Shown: piece after piece, positions 1-10,906 of the stretch
Layout of the letters: every line of letters starts with the position of its first letter
Position numbering within the stretch: the stretch's first letter is position 1
Assembly: GCA_025602905.1 (NCBI GenBank)
Contig: JAHLKI010000012.1
Location: forward strand, 496,001-560,000
From: Phlyctochytrium arcticum
Taxonomy: Eukaryota > Chytridiomycota > Chytridiomycetes > Chytridiales > Chytridiaceae
Length of the DNA: 64,000 nt
Reading direction: 5' to 3'
The notes under the pieces: generated by a model
The model's database searches: none
Seen by the model: the letters and a program-made list of their open reading frames with translations, nothing else
Told to the model about the DNA's origin: nothing
Translations under genes and position numbers: made by a program

Positions 1-2477
1 TGAGCAGGGATCGGTGCTGGCCGAGCCTGTGCGCTAATGGCCGCCAGGATATCAATTGCGGACTCTTTCGGGGGTGTAAAGAGACCTGGGGGGCGGGAAG
101 GTTTGAGTTGAGATGGTGGTGGTGGTGGTGGAAGTGATGGGCGGCGAGGAATGGGGTAGGAGTGGGGTGGAGGAGGAGGGGCCAAAAATGCTGTGTGGGA
201 AGGGTAGACTGCTGCTGACGGGTGGTGATGGATGTCAGAAATGTGTCGGGTGGTAGGTCTACCCAAATACGTTTGTTGTTGGGGCTGTCTCCACGCATAC
301 AATTTTCCATCTGGCCCGATACTGGTTGGTGTGGTCGGCGTAGGCGGTGCATCAGCCGTAATGAGGGTCAGTCCGTCCATGTGTCCATGATGGCCGTAGT
401 CGCCGGGCAGGTGGTGGATGGATGGGGTGTCGATGGGGTTACTGGGTGTTCTGGTTCGACGGGAGGGAGTGAGGGTATCAGGGGTGGTTTGGGGATAGGA
501 ACAGTGGGGTGGTGGTGGTGAGGACCCAAAAGAGGATGCTGTCCCATCACTTTGACCCGATACGTCTCCCTCTGTTCGCCCCAGCAGCAATAATTGCCGT
601 TCAAGAGCCGCTCGTCGTCGGGCAGCCTCTTCAGCTTCTCTCGCCTCTCTCTCGACCCGATCCTTTGCAATCTGAATCCACTCATCCGTCATTTCACTAG
701 CTCCCAGCATCTCGTCCTCGGCATATTTGGCATGAACGACGGGACAGGGGCGGGCCGCGCTGTAAGTCATGAGTTGCATGCAGGCAATGACTTGGGCGTC
801 CTTGTTGGGAATCGTCAGTACGATGGATTGGTACCTGTATTCGTCGGTGCGGGTGGTGATATTGTGCTGTTGATTCTCTTCATGGTCGGATGACGGTCGG
901 GACGTAAAAGAAGAGGGTTCCATTCCAATCAAGACATTGCCGACAAACGGGACAACGTCGCCGCGACCCATCACAGTCTCGGAAAGGGTCAATGCGGCTC
1001 TCGCAACCACACTTGGTCGAACCCCAATCATGCCCGGTCCCGCGACAACAGTGGCCACCTCCATAAAATACCGCGCAACGGCTCGGGACCGACACCCCCC
1101 ATGCGGAATGACTCGACAATGCGATCGCAAAAATGTTTCACAGCTTGGACCCGTTAGTTCCCATCCGATTGTACGTAAAATGAGCCGTTCGGTCCGGATA
1201 AAGTCTTTGGGACGGTAGCGTTCCATGCAAATAAACCCCAGGTTCTTTAGAGGTGGAACGCGGCCGTGATTCTCTTCGAATTTGGCTACGAGCCATAGAC
1301 AGGTTAAGCCCAGGAGCTGATACTGTTGCCGCGAGACGAGTCGGACCGAGCACACGCGGTCGAGTAATTGAATCGTCCCGTGGAGGGTTTCGGGGCGAAG
1401 GCGGTATTCGGCGTGGACCTGGATCAACCAGACGGTGAGCGCCGATCGGGCCGCCCAGGAGAGATCCGACTGGAGAGGCATATAGTCTGGATCGGGGAGA
1501 CGGGTCGTCTCAGTTTCGAGGAGGGTTGCGTAAATGTCGATAGCGTAGTCACTGGTTGCTGGATCGCAGGACGGTTGGAGAAGGAGGGCTTCGGATGTCA
1601 GGTATGCAGCAATGGTTGGATCGTCCGAGTCTTCCTCGTCGTCCATTGGCAAATCGTAGTCATCGTCCTCTTCATCCTGTAGGCGCGCGACACGTAGATC
1701 TTGCTCGAAACCATCAATCACCTCACCGTCTTCATACTGTTCCTCACCCTCCTCCTCTGACCCAGAACAGCTCATCCCACCCACACTCTGCCCCTGATCA
1801 CTGTCATCTTCATCCTGTTCACTGTTGTTTTCTGTCGTCGAGCAGGATAGGCCTCCAAAGAGGGTCATGACAGATTGGGGAATCACATTTTGCTCGTCGT
1901 CGTCCTGGCTGCACAGAACTGAAGAATCAGAAGATGATACTCCGACCATTCCGCCGACGCTTGAGGGGTTGAACGACAAGACATTGCTGGCCGTTGCTGC
2001 TGATGAGGGGGGGTGACCGTATTTTGCCAGATGAGCCTGATGAGAGGCGGTTGTCAGCGTTGTCGATGATAATGTACCAGCCGCCGAGGCAATCGAAGCA
2101 TACGGATGATGAAGATGTTGATGCTGGAGTTGTTGAAACTCTCGGATCCGTCGTCCACTCCCACTTCCAGCTCGTCGTAACCCATCACCACCACCACCAC
2201 CACCACCACCACCACCACCACCACCACCACCACCACCACCACCACCACCACCACCACCACCACCACATCCCGCCCGGGGCGTCACGATCCTCCTTGGTCT
2301 CGTATGGGCATTGTGCGTATCAGGAGAGGGCGACTTTGATGCCTCGGGGTTTCCACCGGCGACGCACTCCAAGGATGTGGAAAAGTACGAAAACATGTGG
2401 AAGAGTCCCGAATCGAGCAGGCTCTTGATGCAATCCAGATCGACGGATGATTTTTTGACGCGTTCGTCAAAGTATTG
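1..2477 (-). CDS. cyclin (mitotic/B-type-like), 3' end off the window
   Basis: One minus-strand reading frame is open from an acceptor (CTA on the plus strand at 2478-2480, i.e. TAG) down to base 1 with no stop, so the C-terminus lies outside. A cyclin N domain reads across about 1530-1110: SALTVWLIQVHAEYRLRPET, then LLDRVCSVRL, LLGLTCLWLVAKFEE and the turn into MERYRPKDFIRTERLIL. A cyclin C fold follows (ARYFMEVATVV, RPSVVARAALTLSETVMG, ~1080-960). Upstream lie a polyglycine run and a strongly acidic Ser/Glu/Asp region (~1980-1620); downstream is a Pro/His/Gln-rich low-complexity tail. Cyclins activate a cyclin-dependent kinase; the fold and YRLRPETLH resemble B-type cyclins, but I cannot assign the cell-cycle stage. 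The 5' exon(s) were not found; the first ATG inside this exon (near 2395) may or may not be the start. Confidence 0.8.
2184..2266. repeat. (ACC/GGT)n trinucleotide microsatellite
   Basis: An almost pure run of about 27 ACC units. Read on the minus strand in the cyclin frame it encodes a polyglycine tract, so length changes stay in frame. The plus-strand reading as polyhistidine is a shadow. Confidence 0.95.
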
Positions 2478-2976
2478 CTAATGGTGGTGGTAGTTGCCCG
2501 TCAGTGTGATTGATGTATCCCCCCAGGGAAGGGCAGGTTGAAGCCTGAAAGCAGATCGAGGGACGCGTCAATCTTTTGTTCTCGAAAGCGCGTCTTTTTG
2601 CTTATGCGCGGTCGGTCTATATAAATCTTGTTCGGCCCAATAATCCAACCAAACCAGGACCTAAAGAAATCCTACAAAGAAAATGCTTTAGGAAAAAAAC
2701 GAACCCCCTCGTCCAGAATCCAGATTCTAATAAACCCCGCCGCCGCAGCAACAACAAAAAGATCTCGGAGCGCGCGCTTTCGCGGCATTAATTCCAACCC
2801 CCGTGGCGCGGCGGCCCCCCTTGAAAGGCCTGAGATGGCTGCGTAGACTGGAGACTGTTAGAACATGTAGAACGTAGATATATACCAAGTACGGTAAATA
2901 CTGTATTGATGAAACATTCGAACCACACAACGACCGAAAGTTACACAAGATGATTGATTATACAAGAACGTTACCA
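2478..2976 (-). promoter_or_regulatory. upstream region of the cyclin gene
   Basis: No convincing exon was found. A TATA-like run (TATATAAATC on the plus strand, about 2617-2627; ATTTATATAG on the minus strand) lies 140 bases above the cyclin acceptor. The rest is unassigned sequence up to the Polinton target duplication. Confidence 0.3.
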
Positions 2977-2982
2977 TAAGTG
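2977..2982. repeat. left target-site duplication of the Polinton (TAAGTG)
   Basis: TAAGTG directly precedes the left terminal inverted repeat and is repeated exactly after the right one (17700-17705). Six-base duplications are the known hallmark of Polinton/Maverick integration. Confidence 0.9.
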
Positions 2983-3077
2983 AGTAGTATAGGGTGGCCG
3001 ACGGATTACCCGCATTTTTAGCATCGAGCCGCAATCGATTCAATTTACCTCAAAAGGGTTATATTACGCCATGTGAC
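2983..3077 (+). repeat. left terminal inverted repeat of the Polinton
   Basis: The first 38 bases match the inverted right end without a difference. Similarity continues with scattered changes through the shared CAAAAGGGTT block to about 3077, then stops. Confidence 0.9.
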
Positions 3078-3264
3078 AAGTGCAACCTGTGGACATATCA
3101 TTGGACTCCATAAGCTCCTAAACGGTTTAAGTACATGGTAAATGCAACCTCTTGGGGTTACTGCGTCCGTAGACCAATCCCGCTACTATTTGTATAATAT
3201 ACAACTACAAGATACAACTACAAACCCAACTAAGAGCTAATCTAACACACTAGCTTGGTCATCA

Positions 3265-3858
3265 CTAATGTTTCATCTTGACTAGTAACTGACTCTCTTC
3301 CCAACCTTTTCTTGCCATGACTCCATGAGGTTGCCACATTTCATCTTTCCAATTTTGTAAAGCCTTAGTTACTCGTTCAGAGTTTCTAAGAAAGTCTAAA
3401 GCTTGAGAACGAAGTTCTGCATCCTGTGTTAGCCCTACATTCCTAATAAAATTGACCCAATCTGTCCCTAATATACTGATCATACGGGGACTCACAATCT
3501 TATCTTCTAAGCGCCCCCAACTCAGTACACCGGCATCGTCTTTGTACAAAGAATGTTGTGGTACATGATAAAGACTCACGTCAAACTCGTAATCTTCCAG
3601 GAAAGATGTTAAAGACTCCTCTAACATATGCAGTCGGCTTGTTAGCATTGTATCAATGAAAAGCTTTTCTCTTGAAAATTCACCAAGATCAGAAAGCTGA
3701 GCTTTATGTGTTTTGAAAATCTTATCAATAACTGCAGAGAGAAGATTTCTGAGACCGTGTGACTGGTAGTCCTCCTCATTCAGATAAAACATGATAGGGA
3801 ATTTCACAAACCGCTGTAGTGATGAGAAATGTGGAAGGGAAAATTCAAAGCGAGGCAT
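3265..3858 (-). CDS. Polinton-encoded protein of unknown function, 197 aa
   Basis: Complete open frame with ATG start, transcribed away from the polymerase gene. I recognise no family. It is predicted soluble, with no membrane segment or zinc knuckle, and is mildly acidic in the middle (SREKLFIDTML, LEESLTSFLEDYEFD). Its place at the element's left edge and lack of disruption suggest an element gene rather than noise. It could be a capsid-accessory or regulatory protein, but nothing in the sequence decides this. Confidence 0.5.
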   Translation of the reverse strand: MPRFEFSLPHFSSLQRFVKFPIMFYLNEEDYQSHGLRNLLSAVIDKIFKTHKAQLSDLGEFSREKLFIDTMLTSRLHMLEESLTSFLEDYEFDVSLYHVPQHSLYKDDAGVLSWGRLEDKIVSPRMISILGTDWVNFIRNVGLTQDAELRSQALDFLRNSERVTKALQNWKDEMWQPHGVMARKGWEESQLLVKMKH

Positions 3859-4031
3859 CTTCCTTATATAATGGCAAAACGTCGCATCTATCGATAAAAG
3901 ATGACAAAAGACTCAATCGTTCCTTACCTATCGAGGAAAAGATGACTGAATCTCGATCGATCAATTGAGCGCACTTTAAACAATATAAATACTGAAATGC
4001 GGGTATTTTCAGATATAAATATTCTCGGTTA
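3859..4031. promoter_or_regulatory. divergent promoter between the 197 aa gene and polB
   Basis: A 173-base gap between two divergent starts. It holds two ATATAAAT-type TATA-like boxes near 3987 and 4014, and a direct repeat (ATCGATAAAAGATGA near 3890, ATCGAGGAAAAGATGA near 3930) that could bind a shared regulator. Confidence 0.45.
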
Positions 4032-7000
4032 ATGGGAAACCGCCATTCTTGGAAAATGGCAAAGAGAAAAGGGAACGAATCAATGACAAAAAAAAACAAA
4101 CGTCAGCGTCAACTAATGCAAGAACAAATACAGCATGAGATTATAACGGCGGCGAAAAAACGACAGGGAAGAATGGAAGAAAGAAGAAGTAATGTTGACA
4201 GAACCAGACAAATTTACGATGTCGAAGAAGGACGAGAAATCAGAAATCAGTTGAATGCCCTTCGGGAATATCGTGCCAGACAACAACCGATTCGACAAAA
4301 CACATTACATAACATGGGGTTTGAAATCATTAGAGTACCATACATTGGCAAGAATGCAGTAACTCAACGTCTACAACGAATACACCAACAAATGATGTTT
4401 GCCTATAAGATCAACTTCTCGTTTGCATACACACTCCAGAACACCGAAACCAAAGAGTTTAAAGTCTACTATCCTAGCACAAACACTGAGGTATTCCGTA
4501 CGGCATTTGCTGTTTTGAATGATGTCGATCACAGAACTGCTATGAACAGATTCTGGGAGTATGTCAATGAGATCAGTGATAATGTACCAAGACCTAACAC
4601 AAAGTATCGTTTTATCCGGTTGAATGACGTGTTTGTTTATCGAACTGCAATGGATCAACGCATAGGTTGTGGTACTATCATTCCCAACTGGGCACTTTCA
4701 AGTAAGTCGCTTGCCTGCTTTGCAAAGATCCCATACAACCTATGTTTCTGGGCTTGTGTTGCTGCTGGATTGGACAATGGGACAGAGAAAGACTATGACA
4801 GATACACTGCAAAAGCAAAACTCCAATGGAAACAATATTACAACAAGAAGAAATTCAACAACGAGTATGAAGGCTTTCAATATGCAGATTTGAGTAAAGC
4901 GGAGGCAAAGTTCAATTGTAGGATCTATGTGAATGAAGTTTATGAGAATAAGACGATAAAAATGCTTCGTTGCCCTGAACGTACTGAAGGAACAGAAATC
5001 CACTTAGCATATTTTACCGAGGAGGAGTCTGAAAAACATCATTTTGCACTCATTACAAAGAGAAATGTCTTCGCAAATGGATACAAATGTGATAAATGTC
5101 AGGAAGTTCTCAAGAACTATCGAGATCTCAGCACTCATTTTTAAAACTGCATAGCAAAAGCAAAGGTTGTCTTTGAGGATGGTTACTACACTCCCTCGCG
5201 TAACATCATGAAAGAAATTCAAGACTTGAACATTGAGGTTCCCTACACAGACTATCCATTGTTTTATGGTTTCGACACGGAGACGTACGTAGTAGAAGAT
5301 ACCGGACCCGGCTGGGATGCCGGAAGCAAAGAAGGTTACGGATTGAAGAAACTAGGTTATTTGTCGTTGATGAGTGTATCGTTTGCTTACTCTTTCAAGG
5401 GTGTTATCTCGAAACCGGAATTCTTTTCAATTGCGGACGAACCAGGAAAGACTTTAGACAGTGAGAATGTCTTGCGTCGATTTGTTAACAAGATGACATA
5501 CAGCCGCGGAATATGTGTCGCAATTATCATGAAAGATTTTGAACAGGTCATTCAGAACATCAAGATACACTATGGAGAGGATGAGAAGTCTGCTTACAGG
5601 ATGATTGATCGTCTTATGAGGTGGATAGAGGAGGTTCCTGTTTACGGATTCAATTCGTCATCGTTCGATATGAATGTTGTGAAACATGATCTACTTAAGA
5701 TTTTGCAAGAATTTCAGAAAACAAAGGGCGTCAGATCACTAGCAGAGCAACAATTTGGGAAAGAACTACTAAAGAAATATCCGGCGGAGAAGATACGGTG
5801 TGGAAATCTCAAAATACAAGACAAGGAAAGCAACACAGTTGAGAAACTTGAGATAAATATAGGGAGCCGAAAGACATTTGAACCCGATTTTGCAATTCTA
5901 GAAGAAAAAAAGATATACGAATTCCTAGGATGTTACTGGCACGGATGTCCTAAGTGTTTTGATCCGAACCAGCAACACCCTACTTACAAGGACTCGACTT
6001 TCGGTAAAAAATATGCACAGACCCAGTGGCGAACCAAAAGGTTAACCGAACTAGGATGGAGCGTTACGAATGTCTGGGAATGTGATTGGTTAGTAGGACA
6101 AAGGGCAACAGGCAAACAGTGGGGATCCATCAACGGAATTATCAAAAGCGGAAATTCGTATCGTTCTTTAAACAATGGAAACTTTCACTTCAAAGACATC
6201 AAGGCGTTCTTGAGTCCGTTGGCTTCTCTGGCGAAGTTTATGGAGTTGTACACATCCTCAATGCAGAAGATGCATTTTCCACATAAGTTTACCAGTAATT
6301 TCAACAGTTTCATTGAGCGGAATCAGTCATTCAAGAAGAGAATCAAAGAAGAAGGTGTAGCGTACTTGTTGCGGAATGTCAAAGTTTCAGGAGTCGGTAT
6401 GGAAAATTACACAGATCTAGGTGGTAATATAACGATTTCACAAAACGACTTTGACACCCTGATGGCCACACATGGTGAAACGACTATCTACGAGTATCTG
6501 AGAGAGTACAACAACACGGATGTATTTCCTATGCTTGAAGCCATCTCGAAACATCATTCGCGCTTTTCTGAACTCGGTGTAGACATTCACAAGCAGTGTA
6601 TTTCGTTACCGGGAGCAGCAAACATCATATTGTTCAACGGATTGAAAGATCAACCTATAGTTGCTCGGTCTTTTTCAAGATGGTCACCAGAACATGCGGA
6701 TATTTACCATGACATTTACAAGGGAGCCATGTGTTGGGGGGGCGGCTATCGTATTCGCACACTACGCGCGGGTTGAGGAGACACGTATTCGTGACAGTAA
6801 CAAGATTTGCAAATCTGTGCAAGGATTCGATGCAAACTCACTATACCCCTGGGCTATGAGTCAATTGATGCCAGCGGGAGACTCTTTAATTTTCGACGGA
6901 GCCGTTCCGACAGAAGTTCTCGATGGTGTGGTGAATGACAAGTTATTTGGATTCGTCAAGTGTGATATTGTTTGTCCAAGGATTATTTTTCAGAGTTTTG

Positions 7001-8011
7001 CCCTGTCTTTCACAATGCTTCTGTTGAGGATCGAAATGGTGAGGAATCAGTCAAGTTGATTAGTACAACGTCAGCAAAGCAGATTTATGTTTGCACACCC
7101 TTACTCAAGTGGTACACGGAACACGGATTGTTGGTTGAAAATATCTCTATAGGCATCTTTTACGACCAACCTGTCAAGTGCTTCAAATGGTTCGTAGATT
7201 ACTTTGCAGAGGAACGTCGCAAGGGAGATCGTGAAAAGTCAGATATTGTCAGCGAGATGGCAAAACTCATGCTGAACACTTCGTACGGAAAGACAATCAC
7301 AAATTTTGAGAAACATAGTGATGTACGGATTGTACATAAGTCACAAGTGGCAAAGAAAGTACGATCTGGTCGATACCGAAATATAGAAGTCTTGAATGAC
7401 ATGGCAGAAATGGAGTTTGCCAAGAAGAAGTACGAACAACATCTACCTTTCCAGATTGGTTTCATGGTCTATGGGTACGCAAAACTACGTATGCTTCAGT
7501 TTTACTATGATTTTTTGGACGTTTACCTATCACGGGAAGACTTTGAAATTCTTTTCATGGACACCGACTCACTATATATGGTGTTAACATCGATGATCTT
7601 GTCAAAGAGGAACTACGGGAAGAGTATCACAAAGTCAAGAAAGAATGGTTAGTTACAACCGACTTTGACAAGAGAACTCCTGGATTGTTCAAAAAAGAAT
7701 GGGAAGGACAGGCTGTCATTGCCTTAGCACCAAAGATGTATTATGCTCTCGGAGCTGATACCGGTGATAAATTTTCTAGCAAGGGTGTCAACCGCGAACA
7801 GAACAAGAGCCTCTTAACCTACGAAAATTACAAACAGGTCTACGACGAAAGTCAAACTGATTTAGACTTCAAAATTCCTGTCACCAATAGTGGATTTCGA
7901 GTTTATAACACCTTACTACATCTATACATGCAAGGTAAGAAAGGGCTGAGTTTCAGACAAGACAAGCGAGCTCTACTGGATGATAAGCGTAGGACAAAAC
8001 CCTTATACTAG
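4032..8011 (+). pseudogene. protein-primed DNA polymerase B (Polinton type), disrupted
   Basis: About 1,320 codons across several frames. The N-terminal ~370 residues hold a Cys/His pattern (IPYNLCFWACVAAG ... HHFALIT) that looks like the cysteine-peptidase-like extension seen in some Polinton polymerases, then a C2H2-type finger (CDKCQEV). The exonuclease motifs follow: DTE at ~5274, FNSSSFDMN at ~5650 and YNNTDVFPM at ~6510. An inserted endonuclease-like block (YEFLGCYWHGCPKC ... WECDW, ~5910-6085), typical of this polymerase group, lies between them. Polymerase motif A is DANSLYP (~6829), motif B LMLNTSYGK (~7264) and motif C DTDS (~7560); a PKMYY box is near 7730. Breaks: an in-frame TAA at 5142-5144 inside the finger, a frameshift at a 7-G run near 6735, one near 6975 and one near 7580. 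All motifs survive, so decay looks recent, or some breaks could be assembly errors in homopolymers. Confidence 0.9.
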
Positions 8012-8421
8012 TTGTGTGTTGAGTTCAATTTTATATGGTCTCGTAGTTTATCTAGGATCGTCTGGTTATCTTTCTGTAGCATCACAATAGCATCGTCTGT
8101 GTGTTCAGTTTTGTTGATTATCTTATTTTTTGTTAGACAGATTGTGACGAGGTGATCCTTCTTTTTGAAAAAGGCAATACTAATGTAGACAGGTTTCGGT
8201 TCCGCCCATGACAGGGAAAACTGTTTGGTTCCTAACAGGTTAGCAAAGTTATCAAGAAGAGTGTTGAACTCATTGTTGTTTTCATTATTAAATGTCTCGA
8301 TCAGAGGATCTGAAATTTTATTACAAGAAGCAAAATTTAACATATTTTTGGTTTTTTTTAGAAAAGACAGTTGATTTTTAATTGAAAGATATGCCCGCGT
8401 GCGGTTGTCAGCTTGACTCAC
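8008..8421 (-). CDS. Polinton-encoded small protein, unknown
   Basis: Open frame of about 137 codons; the upstream-most codon is GTG, so in a eukaryote the start is more likely an internal ATG near 8340 or this is the 3' part of the upstream gene after a frameshift. Content is Lys/Asn-rich and basic. Its stop shares the palindrome CTAG (8008-8011) with the convergent polymerase stop. No family recognised. Confidence 0.35.
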   Translation of the reverse strand: MSQADNRTRAYLSIKNQLSFLKKTKNMLNFASCNKISDPLIETFNNENNNEFNTLLDNFANLLGTKQFSLSWAEPKPVYISIAFFKKKDHLVTICLTKNKIINKTEHTDDAIVMLQKDNQTILDKLRDHIKLNSTHN

Positions 8422-9570
8422 TTCTTAGTGAAAGGATTCTTGCATGTACCACAAGTAAAGTTGTCTCGTCGTTTTGAAGTAGTATCTTCTCGAATGTTTG
8501 ATTTTTTCCCACATTTCAAACACACATTGTGATTGACATACTGTCCATAGAGCCGAATGTGTTTCTCAAAGTTCTCGTGGCTGGAGATAGCGAGGTGACA
8601 TTCAGAGCATTGTTTTCCCCTGCGACGATCCTCACGCTGTACCCATGCTGAAGACGGTAAAGGTGCTGGGGTGGGTGATCCGGTTGATGGTGCAGAGTCG
8701 AATTCGTCTTCCTCCGATTCTTCCTCGAATTCAAATTCGGGAAAATCTATATCATTATCGATGATAGGAACATCATCAATGGTCGAACCTGCAGGGATCG
8801 CTATCACAGATGGAACTTGTTGCGTGTTAATATCCATCAGGGTTCTGTCCTGAGGAGTCCAGGTAATGAAGAGTTGTTTCCGATGCGGTGCAACCACGTA
8901 AAAATAATAAGGATGGTAAAAAGAGTGAATATCGTCAATACCGAGATAATTTTCGTAAGCTTCATCATTCACAGAGCTTGGAACTCTCAAGCAACCATTC
9001 CGAATCATATCTAGAACTTTTTCAAACTCTCCTTGTACTAGTGCTCCTTTCTTTCTTTCGGTACGGGTAAGTTCAAGGTATGCTGAAGCTCTACCCCATT
9101 TGCAATTTTCCTCACACCCAATGACACCGACTCCTAAGTAACGAGTGATTTCATAGAGTCGTCTACAAGTTGACTCGAAATCCCGAAAAGCCTTGAACTG
9201 ACTCTTGTATCTGGCGTCAGAGAGTGGGATGTCTGGAAAATCCTGAACAATTTCTCTTTCAGCCTGTGCAATCAAAATTTGAGTTTCTTTGAATCTTTCT
9301 TCTGCGGTGATTGTTCTAGAGTCAAACATTTCAACCAGACGTTTGCCTTGTTGCCAATACATGGAATGATGGTGCACCAGAGAAAGTGTTCGATGCCTGC
9401 TGGTACAAACTGAAGGCAGTGACAGTTGAATCTTCTCGTTGTAAGGGTGGTGGGTGACAATGGAAAGGCAAGGTCTTCTCATAAGAGTTTGTCCCTTTCT
9501 TAACTGTCACAGTGTGCGGGACGCATCCTATCTTCATAACAAATCGCTTAGCTGCTTCAGGTTTTCCCAT
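8418..9570 (-). CDS. Polinton-encoded protein with C-terminal zinc-binding motifs, possibly frameshifted at its 5' end
   Basis: A 354-codon frame starts at ATG 9482; a second frame starting at ATG 9570 (MGKPEAAKRF...) overlaps it and may be the true beginning, joined by a frameshift near 9440. The middle is acidic (FEFEEESEEDEFD). The C-terminus has three Cys pairs: CSECHLAIS..HENFEKH (C2H2 finger), CLKCGKK and CGTCKNPF, i.e. a C2H2 finger plus a zinc ribbon. Nucleic-acid binding is a reasonable inference; I do not recognise the family. It is divergent from the integrase gene. Confidence 0.5.
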
Positions 9571-9813
9571 GGTTCCTACAGGTTCCTACAGATTGATGAG
9601 TGAGGAGAGAGATGTGAGAGTGGGTTATTCTTATATGCCGTTGCAGAGTGCAGGCATGTCGTTGCCGACATTAACACTCCGTGTCGGCATAGGCGAATTG
9701 TACGGCAAAAGTCTTTTCCTTTTCAAAAAGGAAGAAAGCGGTGTAAATTACCCGTAAACACATAGTTCGTGCGCACGAACTTTTTTTAGACTTACTATTC
9801 ATAAGTTCAGTCA
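9571..9813. promoter_or_regulatory. divergent intergenic region with an 18 bp perfect palindrome
   Basis: Between the zinc-finger gene (minus) and the integrase (plus). AGTTCGTGCGCACGAACT at 9764-9781 is a perfect palindrome followed by a T run and lies 32 bases before the integrase ATG; it has the form of a dimeric protein-binding site. Confidence 0.45.
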
Positions 9814-10852
9814 ATGGAAAAAGAACTTGAAAAAATATACTACGATCCTGAAATAGGATACGTGTCAGCCGCCCGACTTCGATTGATTGCAAAAAGTGAA
9901 GGGCTCAATGTTTCTCACAAAGAGGTTCAGGATTTTCTTTCGAAACAACAAGTTGTTCAGATACATAAAAACAGTCGAAAAGAACGAGACTTTCTCAGAA
10001 CCGTTGCTCAAGATCTAGACGAAAGATGGGTGGCTGATCTCATTGAGTTTCCTAAATTAGCAAGTAGCAACAATGGATTTCGCTATATTCTAACCGTTAT
10101 CGACGTCTATTCGATCTAGGTACGCTTTCTGTGTTCCGCTAAAAGACAAACAAGGCAAAACCGTATCTAAAGCCTTGACAACTTTGTTTGCCGGTGGACG
10201 ACGACCATTATCTACCTTCTCTTCTCATGCCGGTAGCGAGTTTGTCAACGTTAACATCGACCGATTGTTGAAAAAATACGACATTACTCAATAGACTGCA
10301 CAAGCGGGAGATCATGAACGCCTAGGAATTATCGAACGCTTCAATAGAACTCTAAAATCTTACTTGTCAAGGTACTTCACTTCCACAGGGGCGACAACAT
10401 GGGTAAATATCCTGCCATCATTTGTGAGAAACTACAATTCACAAATACACCGAACTATAGGGGTAGCACCAAAGGCTGTGACGAAAGGATCGAGAAAAAA
10501 TCCTATGGAACAAAACCTTCCAGCACTAGAAAAGTTTCAATCTTTTCAAATCGGAGCTGTAGTACGAGTTCGTTTAGACAAAAACATCTTTACAAAAGGA
10601 TACGCGCCTAGATATACAACAAAAACGTATATCATTGGTGGGATAAAAGGGTATAATTATGAATTATACAATCATAGTGGGAATCTTGAATCGCGAACGA
10701 GGAAGTGGTATGAATTGCAAAAGATTGACTCTGTATCAAAGACACCCTTATTTGCAAGAGAACAAGCAGCGTTAAATTCAATCTTTACAGTATTACCTCA
10801 GAACGATCATCCTCGGATACGAAAACAGACGCAAAAGGTTCGTGGTGATTAA
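9814..10852 (+). pseudogene. Polinton integrase (retroviral-like rve), disrupted
   Basis: The N-terminal part (YYDPEIGYVSAARLRLIAKS) and rve core match Polinton integrases. The first catalytic Asp is in WVADLIEF (~10035), and the Glu is in GIIERFNRTLKSYL (~10334). Where the second Asp of the usual SDxGxEF motif should be, the sequence reads SSHAGSEF (His codon CAT at 10226-10228). A frameshift lies at about 10117-10120 after VIDVYSI, and an in-frame TAG is at 10292-10294. The C-terminal SH3-like/chromodomain-like segment (GAVVRVRL ... KGYAPRYTTKTYIIGGI ... RKWYELQKI) is present. The enzyme would normally insert element DNA, giving the 6 bp duplication; this copy should be inactive. Confidence 0.88.
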
Positions 10853-10906
10853 AGCCTGCGATGATGTTACTAGTGAAGCTGAAGAAAGTTGTACGGAGTC
10901 ACAGAC

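Noticed and set aside
1994..2428. Plus-strand frame with a long polyhistidine run
   Set aside because: It is the complement of the cyclin polyglycine repeat; the minus strand has a recognisable cyclin fold.
5142..5144. Alternative genetic code to explain the in-frame TAA in the polymerase
   Set aside because: Host genes use TAA, TAG and TGA as stops, and the same gene also has frameshifts, so decay or error is simpler.
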